In this document: one piece after another, positions 1-8,060 of the stretch
Layout: each line of letters begins with the position of its first letter
Numbering within the stretch: position 1 is the stretch's first letter
Assembly: GCF_003206575.1 (NCBI RefSeq)
Contig: NZ_PZJO01000002.1
Coordinates: forward strand, 838,170 to 902,169
Reading direction: 5' to 3'
DNA from: Salinicola endophyticus
GTDB lineage: Bacteria > Pseudomonadota > Gammaproteobacteria > Pseudomonadales > Halomonadaceae
Length of the DNA stretch: 64,000 bases
Notes under the pieces: model-generated
Databases searched by the model: none
The model's input: only the letters and a program-made list of their open reading frames with translations
Told to the model about the DNA's origin: nothing
Made by a program: the position numbers and the translations under genes

Positions 1-754
1 GATCGCCGAGACCGGCGGCATGAACGCGATGATCGTCGACTCCACCGCGCTCCCCGAGCAGGTGGTGGCGGACGTCGTCCACTCCGCCTTCCAGAGCGCC
101 GGTCAGCGCTGCTCGGCGCTGCGCGTGCTCTATCTGCAGGATGACATCGCCGATCGCGTGATCGAGATCCTGCGCGGGGCGATGGCGGAGCTACGTATCG
201 GCGACCCGCGCGACCTGGGCACCGATGTCGGCCCGGTGATCGACGAAGAGGCCCGCGAGGGGCTGCTCGCCCACGTCGAGAAGATGAAAGCCGAGGGTCG
301 ACTGCTGGCCGAGGCCCAGCTCGATCCGGCACACACCGACAACGGCACCTTCGTCGCGCCGATGGCGTTTCGGATCGACGGTATCGCTTCGATGGAGAGC
401 GAGCAGTTCGGCCCGCTCCTGCACATCGCCCGCTACCGCGCCGACAAGCTCGATGAGGTCATCGACGCCATCAACGCCAAGGGCTTCGGTCTCACCTTCG
501 GCGTCCACAGCCGCAACGAGAGCTTCACCGACTACGTCGCCAGCCGCATTCGCGTCGGTAACGTCTACGTCAACCGCGACATCATCGGCGCGGTGGTCGG
601 CGTGCAGCCGTTCGGCGGCCAGGGCTTCTCCGGCACCGGCCCCAAAGCCGGCGGCCCGCACTACCTGCTGCGTTTCGCCACCGAAAAGACACGCACCATC
701 AATACCGCGGCCCTGGGCGGCAACGCCTCGCTGCTGGCCATGGGCGACGACTGA
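1..754 (+). CDS. putA: PutA, C-terminal part (proline dehydrogenase / P5C dehydrogenase)
   Basis: The reading frame is open from the first bases of the window, so the gene starts upstream and only about the last 250 codons are present. PutA oxidises proline to glutamate in two steps. This part belongs to the aldehyde-dehydrogenase (P5C dehydrogenase) domain. Visible family features are AETGG-NAMIVDSTALPEQVV followed by FQSAGQRCSALRVLYLQ, which carries the catalytic cysteine in GQRCSA, then EQFGPLLH and PFGGQGFSGTGPKAGGP near the C-terminus. The residue before NAMIVDS is Met, where Gln is usual. The frame stops at 754. putP follows on the same strand, which fits a proline utilisation locus. 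The N-terminal DNA-binding and proline dehydrogenase domains cannot be assessed. Confidence 0.97.
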   Translation, partial: IAETGGMNAMIVDSTALPEQVVADVVHSAFQSAGQRCSALRVLYLQDDIADRVIEILRGAMAELRIGDPRDLGTDVGPVIDEEAREGLLAHVEKMKAEGRLLAEAQLDPAHTDNGTFVAPMAFRIDGIASMESEQFGPLLHIARYRADKLDEVIDAINAKGFGLTFGVHSRNESFTDYVASRIRVGNVYVNRDIIGAVVGVQPFGGQGFSGTGPKAGGPHYLLRFATEKTRTINTAALGGNASLLAMGDD

Positions 755-794
755 ACTCGGCGCCCCGGGTGACCACCCGAGAAGGAGATCGCTC

Positions 795-917
795 ATGATC
801 GACCGCACTCGACAACAACAGCAACCGATATACTCCCCCCGCGACGGGCGCGGGCGGGAGACATGCTCACCCGAGGTCATCGCTGCGTGCATGCTGACGC
901 AGCGACGGCCCGAGTGA
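795..917 (+). CDS. possible 40-codon ORF between putA and putP
   Basis: An ATG at 795 is preceded at 780-787 by AGAAGGAG-like sequence (GAAGGAGA), an excellent ribosome binding site at normal spacing. The frame runs 40 codons to a TGA at 915-917. The predicted peptide starts MIDRTRQQQQPIY and is rich in Arg and Gln, with two Cys. It has no membrane segment and no domain I recognise. It sits in the 242-bp putA-putP gap. It could be a real small protein, a translated leader affecting putP, or a chance ORF behind a fortuitous SD. Only the SD and frame support it. Confidence 0.3.
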   Translation: MIDRTRQQQQPIYSPRDGRGRETCSPEVIAACMLTQRRPE

Positions 918-996
918 CGATCGCTGACGAGCCGGAGCCCTGCTCCGGCCCGCAACGCCCCTCCCAACTAATAACTAAGTAACAGGAGACGCTTCT

Positions 997-2487
997 ATGG
1001 CTATCGGTGTCTGGATCAGCCTGTGTGCCTACTTCGTGCTCATGATCGCCATTGGCCTCTACGCCATGCGCACGTCCACCGCCACTTCCGAAGACTACAT
1101 GCTCGGGGGGCGTACTCTGAGTCCGCAGGTCGCCGCCCTCTCGGCCGGCGCCTCCGACATGAGCGGCTGGCTGCTGCTGGGCCTGCCCGGGGCGATGTTC
1201 GTCTCCGGCCTCGCCTCGGCATGGATCGGTATCGGCCTGTTCGTCGGGGCCTTCTTCAACTGGTTGCTGGTGGCACCCAGGCTGCGCGAGCAGACCGTGC
1301 ACTACGGCAACGCCATCACCATTCCGGCGTTTTTGGCCAACCGCTTCCCGACCCGCGCGCTGTCGCTGCGTACGGTCTCGGCCATCGTCATCGTGGTGTT
1401 CTTCTCGGTCTACACCGCCTCGGGCCTGGTGGCCGGCGGCAAGCTGTTCGAGAGCGCCTTCTCCGGCGTCATCGACATCGGCGGGCTGAGCGACTACGCC
1501 ACCGGGGTGATCCTCACCCTCGGGGTGGTGCTGGTCTATACCGTGGTCGGTGGTTTCCTGGCGGTGAGCATGACCGACTTCGTGCAGGGCTGCATCATGA
1601 TGCTGGCGTTGGTGATCATGCCCGCCGTGGTGCTCTACGGCGACGGCGGCGGTGGTTTCAGCCAGGCCCAGCAGACGCTCAACCAGGTCGATCCCTCGCT
1701 GCTCTCCTGGACCGACGGGCTGACCATCGTCGGCTGGCTCTCTGCGGTCACCTGGGGCCTGGGCTACTTCGGCCAGCCCCACATCATCGTGCGCTTCATG
1801 GCGATCCGCTCGGTCAAGGATGTACCCACGGCACGTAACATCGGCATGAGCTGGATGCTCATCTCGCTGATCGGTGCGATCTCGGTGGGCATCTTCGGCC
1901 GCGCCTATGCGATCCGCAACGGCCTCGACGTGCAGGACCCGGAGACGATCTTCATCATCCTCTCCAACCTGCTGTTCCATCCGTTGATCACCGGCTTCCT
2001 CTATGCGGCGCTGCTGGCGGCCATCATGAGCACCATCTCCAGTCAGCTGCTGGTGGCCTCTTCGTCGCTCACCGAGGACTTCTATCGCCTGTTCCTGCGC
2101 AAGGAAGCGAGCGAGAAGGAGACCGTTGCCATCGGCCGGCTGAGCGTGGTCGCGGTGGGCGTGGTGGCAGCGATCATCGCCTCCAACCCCGACTCCCAGG
2201 TACTGGGTCTGGTCAGCAACGCCTGGGCCGGGTTCGGCGCCGCCTTCGGCCCGCTGATCCTGCTGTCGCTGATGTGGTCGCGGACCAACGGCGCCGGCGC
2301 CATCGCCGGCATGGTGGTAGGCGCGCTGACGGTGATCGTGTGGATCGCGCTGGGCTTCAGCAGCTCGTTCCTGGGTGGCCCCGGCGTCTACGAGATCATC
2401 CCCGGCTTCATCGCCTCCTTCCTCGCCATCGTGCTGGTGAGCCGCATGACCAGCGACGCCGGCGAGTATCGCCAGATCACGCGCTGA
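997..2487 (+). CDS. putP: sodium/proline symporter PutP
   Basis: This is a 496-residue sodium:solute symporter (SSS family) that takes up proline with Na+ across the inner membrane. The start is ATG 997, with AACAGGAGA upstream at normal spacing. The N-terminus (WISLCAYFVLMIAIGLYAMRT), the motif EDYMLGGRTLSPQVAALSAGASDMSGWLLLG and the stretch GYFGQPHIIVRFMA are typical of PutP. About 13 hydrophobic segments are visible along the protein, and the length is normal for the family. It lies downstream of putA on the same strand, 242 bp away, and is followed at once by a strong terminator. Pairing with the catabolic enzyme makes proline the near-certain substrate. In halophiles it may also serve osmoprotectant uptake (inference). 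Confidence 0.97.
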   Translation: MAIGVWISLCAYFVLMIAIGLYAMRTSTATSEDYMLGGRTLSPQVAALSAGASDMSGWLLLGLPGAMFVSGLASAWIGIGLFVGAFFNWLLVAPRLREQTVHYGNAITIPAFLANRFPTRALSLRTVSAIVIVVFFSVYTASGLVAGGKLFESAFSGVIDIGGLSDYATGVILTLGVVLVYTVVGGFLAVSMTDFVQGCIMMLALVIMPAVVLYGDGGGGFSQAQQTLNQVDPSLLSWTDGLTIVGWLSAVTWGLGYFGQPHIIVRFMAIRSVKDVPTARNIGMSWMLISLIGAISVGIFGRAYAIRNGLDVQDPETIFIILSNLLFHPLITGFLYAALLAAIMSTISSQLLVASSSLTEDFYRLFLRKEASEKETVAIGRLSVVAVGVVAAIIASNPDSQVLGLVSNAWAGFGAAFGPLILLSLMWSRTNGAGAIAGMVVGALTVIVWIALGFSSSFLGGPGVYEIIPGFIASFLAIVLVSRMTSDAGEYRQITR

Positions 2488-2508
2488 GCGTGCTCGACCG
2501 TCAAGATC

Positions 2509-2533
2509 AAGGGCCCCTGCGGGGGCCCTTTTT
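2509..2533 (+). terminator. Rho-independent terminator after putP
   Basis: GGGCCCC-TGC-GGGGGCCC stem-loop followed by TTTTT, starting 22 bases after the putP stop codon. This is a classic intrinsic terminator on the + strand. Confidence 0.9.
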
Positions 2534-2802
2534 CATGCCCGCACCTGCCCCCTGGCCTCGACAGGAAGCGCTCGGTGGCGAAGCCATCCGGCACTGGCAT
2601 GCCTGGCCTGCAGCGACTAAGTTTAACTCGCGGCTGCAGGCACCGAGGCGTGCGGGCAGCACCGTTCCAATTCGCTAGAAAACACTGTTTCAAAATTTTA
2701 CTGGACTTAAAGAACAGCGTTTCCTATCATCCTCATCGTTGTCTCATTGAATGTGAAGGCCGGTAATACGGCTGCATGATGTAAAGAAAGGAGTCCTTGA
2801 TC
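2534..2802 (+). promoter_or_regulatory. ompW upstream region
   Basis: No ORF here looks coding. The stretch from about 2620 to 2790 is more A+T-rich than its surroundings, as expected of a promoter region. It holds a strong ribosome binding site, AAAGGAG at 2787-2793, nine bases before the ATG at 2803. That spacing decides against the TTG at 2797. I could not pick a convincing -35/-10 pair. Confidence 0.5.
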
Positions 2803-3354
2803 ATGACCAAGACCAAACTGTTCTCTGCCATGGTTGTTGCCGGCGCTTGCGCATTCGGAACCCAGGCTGCATTCGCCTACGGCGCCGGTGATTTCTTCGC
2901 CCGTGCCGGCGTTGCCAAGACCGACGTCGACACCGGCTATGCCGATCGCGACACCGGCGCCTACCTGGGTCTCGGCTACATGTTCCAAGACAAGCTGGGC
3001 GTAGAGCTGAGCTCGATGACTGAAACCAAGGTCCACGCTGAAGGCGGCACCTTCAAGCAGGTTCCGGTCAACCTGATGGCTCAGTACTACCCGCTGGGCG
3101 GCATGGATTCCCGCGTGCAGCCGTACGCCGGCGTCGGCGTCAACTACACCACGTTCTCCAGCGAGAGCGGCGTGGGTAGCGTCGATGACTCCTGGGGTGC
3201 CACGGGTCAACTGGGTGTCGACCTCAACGTGACTCAGAACTTCGGCTTCAACGCCTTCGCACAGTACACCGACGTCAACGCCGACATCAGCGGCGGCCGC
3301 GACATCGACCTCGACCCGGTCACCGTGGGTGCCGGCGCGATGCTGCGCTTCTAA
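2803..3354 (+). CDS. ompW: OmpW-family outer membrane beta-barrel protein
   Basis: This 183-residue protein has a clear Sec signal peptide (Lys-rich start, hydrophobic core, cleavage after AFA near residue 25) and a C-terminal Phe typical of outer membrane barrels. OmpW-type signatures are GDFFARAGVAKTD near the mature N-terminus, LGLGYMFQDKLGVELSS, VPVNLMAQYYPLG, VQPYAGVGVNYT and the alternating polar/hydrophobic strands through AVGAGAMLRF-like C-terminal sequence. OmpW is an eight-stranded barrel forming a narrow hydrophobic channel. It is often regulated by oxygen, iron or salt and is implicated in uptake of small hydrophobic molecules. The gene is monocistronic, with its own terminator. 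Start codon: ATG 2803, favoured by the SD spacing. Confidence 0.88.
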   Translation: MTKTKLFSAMVVAGACAFGTQAAFAYGAGDFFARAGVAKTDVDTGYADRDTGAYLGLGYMFQDKLGVELSSMTETKVHAEGGTFKQVPVNLMAQYYPLGGMDSRVQPYAGVGVNYTTFSSESGVGSVDDSWGATGQLGVDLNVTQNFGFNAFAQYTDVNADISGGRDIDLDPVTVGAGAMLRF

Positions 3355-3375
3355 GCGTCACCAGAACGAAAAAAA

Positions 3376-3398
3376 CCGGGCCCCTGGCCCGGTTTTTT
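3376..3398 (+). terminator. terminator after ompW, possibly bidirectional
   Basis: CCGGGCC-CCT-GGCCCGG hairpin followed by TTTTTT on the + strand and preceded by seven A residues. It could therefore also stop the convergent yqcC transcript from the minus strand. Confidence 0.88.
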
Positions 3399-3483
3399 AT
3401 GCCCACTCGTTTTTCATACACGCTTGTGGTCATACCCACTGGGCGGGCCCTGCTCACAGGCAGCGCGGCGATGCCTGCCGCCC

Positions 3484-3810
3484 TCACCCCTCGGTGACGA
3501 GCCGATCCACCGTCGCCAGCGCGTCCACCACCGCCGTCTTGTGCGGCCCCGAAACATCCTTCAGCCACACCTCCAGTGCCGGGGCTACCTCGCACTTGGC
3601 GGGCAGCGGCGCGCGCGCATCGACCAGCGCCTGGAGTCGCGCCACGAATACATAGCGCAGCCACTGGGGCAGCGTCATGCTATCGACGCAAAATGGCTGC
3701 TGGCTGTCGAAGGCCTCCGCCGGCGGTGCTGACACCTCCCACAGCTCGGCCTCATCCAGCGCCGTTTCCAGCTGGCGCAACGCCTGCGCCAGCGCATCAT
3801 GTGAAGTCAT
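3484..3810 (-). CDS. yqcC: YqcC family protein (DUF446)
   Basis: This 108-residue, mostly helical soluble protein matches the YqcC/DUF446 family: an N-terminal LRQLETAL helix, then EAFDSQQPFCVDSMTLPQWLRYVFVARLQALVDARAPLP, the family's most recognisable stretch. The function is not established. In enterobacteria yqcC lies next to the tRNA pseudouridine synthase gene truC, but no such neighbour is seen here. The gene stands alone, convergent with ompW and divergent from the DUF3549 gene. The start ATG 3810 gives the normal family length. Confidence 0.8.
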   Translation of the reverse strand: MTSHDALAQALRQLETALDEAELWEVSAPPAEAFDSQQPFCVDSMTLPQWLRYVFVARLQALVDARAPLPAKCEVAPALEVWLKDVSGPHKTAVVDALATVDRLVTEG

Positions 3811-4108
3811 TCACGCTCCTTGCTTGCCGGGGTCCGGAGCCGGTCGCCGCCAGCGCCCGGCGCCGCCGCGATAGCGGATTCGCCGTGCACCCTGGCAGCA
3901 CCGCACCGGTATCGTTGCGCGCCTATTGTGACCCAATCGGGTTGCTCACAGATACCCTGAAAGAGACTGTGGATAAACTCTGAACAGATCGCCCTTGGCG
4001 GCTCGCCACGAGATATCGCGAGGCATGCTCAATTTTTGGCCAGCCTCTGTTCACTCTCGGGCAGGCGCGTTACAGTGCGCGCCTCTCTTCACTGGCTAGC
4101 GACGATCG
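3811..4108. other. divergent intergenic region, yqcC / DUF3549 gene
   Basis: This region of 298 bases has no convincing gene and should hold the promoters of both flanking genes. It contains one exact DnaA-box 9-mer (TTATCCACA on the minus strand, 3969-3977). A single such 9-mer is expected about once by chance in a window this size, so I give it little weight. Confidence 0.4.
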
Positions 4109-5119
4109 ATGCAGACGCTGAGCGACTTTTTCGCCCAGAGCGGCGCCGAGGTGGCGCTCGCGAGCCTGGGACGGCGCGTGGCGCCGCTGACCCGCGACAC
4201 CTTCGAGGCGTTCGAACGCGAGCGCCAGGCCTGGCCACTGCCGTGGAATGCACAGGCGCAGTTCGCCTGCGCCCTGCGCTGGCCGGCGGCGGGTGCCGAT
4301 CCGGTGGTGTGGTTCCTGGCCCTGCCGCTGGACGAGCAGGGTATGCTCAGCCCGGCATCCCGGGACGCTTTTCTCGAGCGCCTGCTACTGACCCTGGGCG
4401 CCAGCGGCGAAGCGCCGGACACGGCGACGCCGGACAACCTGATGCAGGACAATCCGGTGGCGCTGGAACCCGAGCTGCATCAGCGCGCCCTGCTCCACGC
4501 CCGGCTGTCGCGCCACTTCGCGCGGCCGCCCTCGCCCCAGCGCGCGCTGGCCGCACGCTATCTGGCTGGCGATGCCGAGGTGCACTGGCAGCTGCTCGGG
4601 CTGCAGGGGTTGGCAGACTGGGTCGTCGCCCCCGACCCTGCAACCTGCGAGGCGCTCGCAGCGCGGCTTGACCAGTTGCCGCGAGAGGTCCTGATCCCGC
4701 TGTGCTACCTGATGGAACACGGCGATCTGCCGGCCTCCCTGCACGCGCCGCTGATCGCATGCCTGGAGCACGCCCATGAGGCTCAGGATCTGGAGCGCTA
4801 CTGCGCCCTGCTGCGCGCCCTGCTGGGTAGTCCCGAAGCCTCGGTGAGCGCCTGGCTGGGGCAGTGGCTCGAACGTGACGAACTGATGGCGGCCGACTGT
4901 CTGGTCGCAGTGGCAGCACGCGGCTGGCACCATCTGGAAGATGAAGGGCGGCTGACGCGATTCCTCGATCGCCTGGCGGCGAGCGAGCAGCTTCACTTTC
5001 GTCGTGTCGTACGCGATTTGGCATTGATCCCGCGCCTGAGACTGCCAATATTGATGATGTTGCGCCAGGCGCCGCGGGAGTCTGCCCTCGGCCGGCGCGT
5101 TGCAGAGTGGAACGTCTGA
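4109..5119 (+). CDS. DUF3549 family protein
   Basis: This 336-residue soluble protein begins MQTLSDFFAQSGAEVALASLGRRV, the opening typical of the uncharacterised DUF3549 family of marine and halophilic gammaproteobacteria. The rest is Leu/Ala-rich and helical, with repeated helix pairs (for example LPREVLIPLCYLMEHGDLPASLHAPLIACLEHA) that suggest a HEAT-like alpha-solenoid (inference). There is no signal peptide or membrane segment. It ends four bases before the ATG of rimB and is probably cotranscribed with rimB-rimK. Its function is unknown. Co-location hints at a link to ribosomal protein S6 modification or simply shared expression. Confidence 0.8.
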   Translation: MQTLSDFFAQSGAEVALASLGRRVAPLTRDTFEAFERERQAWPLPWNAQAQFACALRWPAAGADPVVWFLALPLDEQGMLSPASRDAFLERLLLTLGASGEAPDTATPDNLMQDNPVALEPELHQRALLHARLSRHFARPPSPQRALAARYLAGDAEVHWQLLGLQGLADWVVAPDPATCEALAARLDQLPREVLIPLCYLMEHGDLPASLHAPLIACLEHAHEAQDLERYCALLRALLGSPEASVSAWLGQWLERDELMAADCLVAVAARGWHHLEDEGRLTRFLDRLAASEQLHFRRVVRDLALIPRLRLPILMMLRQAPRESALGRRVAEWNV

Positions 5120-5123
5120 GCCC

Positions 5124-5561
5124 ATGAAAGCACTGCCCTATCAGGCCAAGGCGGTGATCGGACGACGCGAGATGGTCGCGCTACCCGATCTCGACCTGAC
5201 CCTTTGCTGCAAGGCGGATACCGGCGCCCGTACCTCGGCGCTGCACGCCGAGGTGATCGAACCATTCGAGGAGCACGGCCACCCCTGGGTGCGCTTCGTC
5301 ACCCGAACCAGCGGCCACGCCACCCCGGCACACGAGTGCCTGCAGCCGCTGCACGACCGACGCAAGGTCAGAAGCTCCAACGGTCAGGAGGAGTGGCGCT
5401 ACGTGATTCGTACCCGGCTGGTGCTGGGCAACCTGGATTTCCCCATCGAACTCACCCTGACCGACCGCAGCGATATGCGCCATCCCATGCTGCTGGGACG
5501 CCGCGCGATGCGGCGACTGCTGGTCGCCCCCGGTGCCGCTTTTCTGCACGGCGAGCCCTGA
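5124..5561 (+). CDS. rimB: RimB-type retropepsin-like protease (PF05618 family)
   Basis: This protein of 145 residues belongs to the putative ATP-dependent zinc protease / retropepsin-like family found next to rimK. The aspartic-protease-like signature is KADTGARTSALHA near residue 30 (DTGA motif), and the C-terminal part carries HPMLLGRRAM, equivalent to the second hydrophobic-Gly element. In Pseudomonas, RimB is a small protease that trims the poly-glutamate tails RimK adds to ribosomal protein S6 (established for the rimABK system). I chose ATG 5124 over an upstream TTG that would overlap the preceding gene. The downstream rimK begins 33 bases on. No rimA homologue is seen in the window. 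Confidence 0.85.
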   Translation: MKALPYQAKAVIGRREMVALPDLDLTLCCKADTGARTSALHAEVIEPFEEHGHPWVRFVTRTSGHATPAHECLQPLHDRRKVRSSNGQEEWRYVIRTRLVLGNLDFPIELTLTDRSDMRHPMLLGRRAMRRLLVAPGAAFLHGEP

Positions 5562-5594
5562 CTCGCCGGATCGTTCACTCTGGAGCCCTCGCTC

Positions 5595-6503
5595 ATGCAC
5601 ATCGGCATCCTGTCACGCAATCGCAATCTCTATTCGACGCGCCGCCTGATCGAGGCCGCCGAGACGCGGGGCCACACGGTCAGGGTCGTCGATACCCTGC
5701 GCTGCTACATGAACATCGCCTCGCACCGCCCCTCGATCCACTACAAGGGGCAGGAGCTGGAAGCATTCGACGCCATCGTGCCGAGGATCGGCGCCTCGGT
5801 GACGTTCTACGGCTGTGCGGTGCTGCGTCAGTTCGAGATGATGAGTACTTACGTGCTCAACGACTCGGTGGCGATCACCCGCTCGCGGGACAAGCTGCGC
5901 TCGCTGCAGCTGCTGTCGCGCAAGGGGCTGGGCCTGCCGGTGACCGGGTTCGCCCACTCGCCGGACGACATTCCCGACCTGATCACCATGGTCAAGGGCG
6001 CGCCGCTGGTGATCAAGCTGCTGGAGGGCACCCAGGGCATCGGCGTGGTGCTGGCCGAAACCAACCAGGCCGCGGAGTCGGTGATCCAGGCCTTCATGGG
6101 CATGAAGGCCAATATCATGGTGCAGGAGTACATCAAGGAGGCCAAGGGCGCCGATATCCGTTGCTTCGTGATCGGCGACAAGGTGATCGCGGCGATGAAG
6201 CGCCAGGCCGCCGAAGGTGAATTCCGCTCCAATCTGCATCGTGGCGGCACCGCCAGCGTCATCCGCATCACCCCCGAGGAGCGCTCCACGGCGATCCGCG
6301 CGGCCAAGGCGATGGGGCTGCGCGTGGCGGGGGTCGACCTGCTGCGCTCCAACCATGGGCCGGTGATCATGGAGGTCAACTCCTCGCCCGGGCTCCAGGG
6401 GATCGAGAGCGCCACCGGCAAGGATATCGCCGGGCAGATCATCGAGCATCTGGAGAAGAACGCCGCGACCCCGCGCAAGGCGCCGCCCAAACCCAATGGC
6501 TGA
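5595..6503 (+). CDS. rimK: RimK, ribosomal protein S6--L-glutamate ligase
   Basis: This ATP-grasp ligase of 302 residues adds glutamate residues to the C-terminus of ribosomal protein S6. It opens [22 protein letters not shown], and has [13 protein letters not shown], the ATP-grasp lid [11 protein letters not shown] (near 150), the acidic metal-binding segment [28 protein letters not shown] and a standard length. ATG 5595 has TGGAG upstream. It lies 33 bp behind rimB and likely shares its transcript, so writer and eraser of the modification are made together. RimK activity in pseudomonads responds to c-di-GMP (literature). A c-di-GMP-related protein is encoded at 47.6-49.3 kb, but no direct link can be claimed. 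Confidence 0.96.
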   Translation: MHIGILSRNRNLYSTRRLIEAAETRGHTVRVVDTLRCYMNIASHRPSIHYKGQELEAFDAIVPRIGASVTFYGCAVLRQFEMMSTYVLNDSVAITRSRDKLRSLQLLSRKGLGLPVTGFAHSPDDIPDLITMVKGAPLVIKLLEGTQGIGVVLAETNQAAESVIQAFMGMKANIMVQEYIKEAKGADIRCFVIGDKVIAAMKRQAAEGEFRSNLHRGGTASVIRITPEERSTAIRAAKAMGLRVAGVDLLRSNHGPVIMEVNSSPGLQGIESATGKDIAGQIIEHLEKNAATPRKAPPKPNG

Positions 6504-6589
6504 TCCGTCAATCTCAACAAATAGCCGGAAAACCTAAAAATTTATCTCTTCAGGGGTAGAAAAACAGTGTTTCCGGCCGCACAATTTGT

Positions 6590-6607
6590 GTCACCTCAGG
6601 AGGTGAC
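6590..6607 (+). promoter_or_regulatory. hairpin sequestering the Shine-Dalgarno sequence
   Basis: GTCACCTC and GAGGTGAC form a perfect 8-base inverted repeat separated by AG. The downstream arm contains the near-ideal SD AGGAGGTGA (6598-6606), six bases before the ATG at 6613. In mRNA the arm GTCACC would pair with GGTGAC and mask the SD, as in RNA thermometers or other translational switches. A weak ECF-like promoter (GGAAAAC at 6527-6533, 16 bases, TCA at 6550) lies upstream, but I do not rely on it. Confidence 0.55.
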
Positions 6608-6612
6608 CGCAC

Positions 6613-7053
6613 ATGTTTCTCGACAATCGCCAGGTGGCGATGGACAGCGTCCTGGAGGCGCTGGCCGACAGTCTCGACTATTTTCAGGACAATCTCGATC
6701 GCCTGCGCCCGGCGCTGCGCAATGCCCTGAAACCGCATTACGAGGAACGTGGCGCGGCGATGCGCGAGCTGCAGGATCTGGTTCGCGAACACCTCGCCAT
6801 GCTGCCCCGCGACGCCGACGTCGAGCGCGACGACTATCTGTGGCTATGGAGCCGCATCAAGAGCTTCGTCGGCAACGACAGCGCGGTGCTGCTGGGTGAG
6901 CTGCTGGAGCAGGAGCGCGTGCTGATGCAAGCGCTGGGCAACGCCTTCACCCATCCCCTGCCGGATCCGTTGGAGCCGGCCCTGGAGCGCTGCTGGAAGA
7001 ATTGCCGTGCGCTGATCCGCGAGATCACCAAGCTGCAGCAGCGTCAGCGCTGA
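6613..7053 (+). CDS. four-helix-bundle protein, DUF2383/PA2169-like
   Basis: This 146-residue all-helical protein has no signal peptide. The layout resembles the ferritin-like PA2169/DUF2383 family: DSVLEALADSLDYFQDNLDRL, a second helix with the ERGAAMRELQDLVREHL pattern, a third helix LWSRIKSFVGNDSAVLLGELLEQERVLMQALG and a final helix CWKNCRALIREITKLQQ. The family is stress-associated and of unknown biochemical role. Here the metal-ligand pattern is not obvious, so the call rests on helix order and phrasing. The gene is separate from rimK (109-bp gap). Its 5' UTR can mask its own SD, which suggests translational control. Confidence 0.55.
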   Translation: MFLDNRQVAMDSVLEALADSLDYFQDNLDRLRPALRNALKPHYEERGAAMRELQDLVREHLAMLPRDADVERDDYLWLWSRIKSFVGNDSAVLLGELLEQERVLMQALGNAFTHPLPDPLEPALERCWKNCRALIREITKLQQRQR

Positions 7054-7058
7054 CCCAT

Positions 7059-7080
7059 GAGCCGCCGCCAGCGGCGGCTC
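7059..7080. terminator. GC hairpin after the DUF2383-like gene
   Basis: A perfect 10-base inverted repeat GAGCCGCCGC / GCGGCGGCTC starts six bases after the stop. There is no T-run, so it may be a weak terminator or an mRNA 3'-end stabiliser. Confidence 0.45.
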
Positions 7081-7179
7081 GACCGCCTGCCTTCAACGCC
7101 CACAATCGACTGACGCCTTCCTGGCGGCACAGGCCTATCTGCTGACCCCAAGCCGCTCTGGCCAGAGGATGGCACCGGC

Positions 7180-7836
7180 TCACGGCGATAGCTGGATCGG
7201 CTCCAGCGGGCCGAGAAAATAGGGCTCGCGCCCCCACAGGTAGAGATCACCGAAGGTCGCCGCCCGCGCCAGCCACTCGCGCAGCCTGAGCCGCCACTCG
7301 CCGGCGATCCCTCCGTCGGGCACCGCACAGCCGGTGGCATCGAGCCCCAGCGCATCGGCGATGAACAGCGCCCGCGGCAGATGCCACGCCTGCGAGATCA
7401 GCATCAGGCGCTTGGCGCCGAACACCTCCTTGGCCCTGACCACGCTGTCGAAAGTGCTGAACCCGGCGTAGTCGAGGGTCATGTGGGCATCCTCGACGTT
7501 GCGATGGCGCAGCGAGCGCCACATGCTCACCGGTTCGTTGTAGTAGCGAGTACGGTTGTCGCCGGAGAGCAGCAGATGCTGCACGCGATTGAGACGCAAC
7601 AGCTCCGCGGCGGTCTCCATGCGTGCCCGATAGTAGGGGTTGGGGCCACCGGCGCGCAGCCACTGGGCGGTGCCGAAGACCAGGCCCACCGGCTGCGGCC
7701 GGCACAGCAGCACGTCGTGTTCGATCCGCGACTGGGTCTGGTGCAATACCCACAGATTGATCGCGACGACGCCGAGGACGAGCAGCACGAGCCCGACCAG
7801 CAGCGCCTTGAGCAGCCCCTTCAGTAACCGCAGCAT
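7180..7836 (-). CDS. sanA: SanA/YdcF-like DUF218 membrane-anchored protein
   Basis: A protein of about 218 residues with one N-terminal membrane segment (LLKALLVGLVLLVLGVVAINLWVL) followed by a DUF218 domain. Features are VGLVFGTAQWLRAGGPNPYYRARMETAAELL, LLLSGDNRTRYYNEPVSMWRSL, TLDYAGFSTFDSVVRAKEVFGAKRLMLISQAWHLPRALFIADALGLDATG, which match SanA, the vancomycin-sensitivity/envelope barrier protein. DUF218 proteins bind or act on nucleotide-sugar or lipid-linked substrates in few studied cases, and the reaction of SanA is unknown. The frame opens upstream to 7911. I placed the start at ATG 7836 because the membrane anchor follows directly, but there is no clear SD. It stands alone between the DUF2383-like gene and sufT. 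Confidence 0.8.
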   Translation of the reverse strand: MLRLLKGLLKALLVGLVLLVLGVVAINLWVLHQTQSRIEHDVLLCRPQPVGLVFGTAQWLRAGGPNPYYRARMETAAELLRLNRVQHLLLSGDNRTRYYNEPVSMWRSLRHRNVEDAHMTLDYAGFSTFDSVVRAKEVFGAKRLMLISQAWHLPRALFIADALGLDATGCAVPDGGIAGEWRLRLREWLARAATFGDLYLWGREPYFLGPLEPIQLSP

Positions 7837-8060
7837 AGCGCGCCGCGGTGAGGCAGACAGCGAGGCAACCACCAGCGGTCGCCTCGATGGGGAGAGAGAC
7901 AGCGTCGGCAATAGCGGGGTAAGCGGCGGGAGTCGGTGTCGATCTGCATCTTGCGTTCGTTTTGCGGTCGTTGCCTTGTCGGAAAGCCGGCACGTCTTCG
8001 CGACGCAGCGCCGAACCTCGCACGCTCAGGGTCTACTCGTGGCGCCTGCGCCAAGCCGGC

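Noticed and set aside
191..967. Long minus-strand ORF opposite putA
   Set aside because: Shadow frame over a confident gene; Gly/Ala/Val/Asp-rich composition is a by-product of high G+C.
877..1980. 367-codon minus-strand ORF opposite putP
   Set aside because: It lies wholly against a well-recognised transporter gene, and its His/Asp/Glu-rich product has no family match.
3969..3977. Exact DnaA-box 9-mer (possible replication origin)
   Set aside because: Only one box, no cluster or AT-rich unwinding element, and no dnaA/dnaN/gidA genes. A single 9-mer is expected by chance in this length.
6527..6552. Sigma-E-like promoter before the DUF2383-like gene
   Set aside because: Only the GGAA core and TC of the -10 resemble the consensus; too weak to list as a feature.
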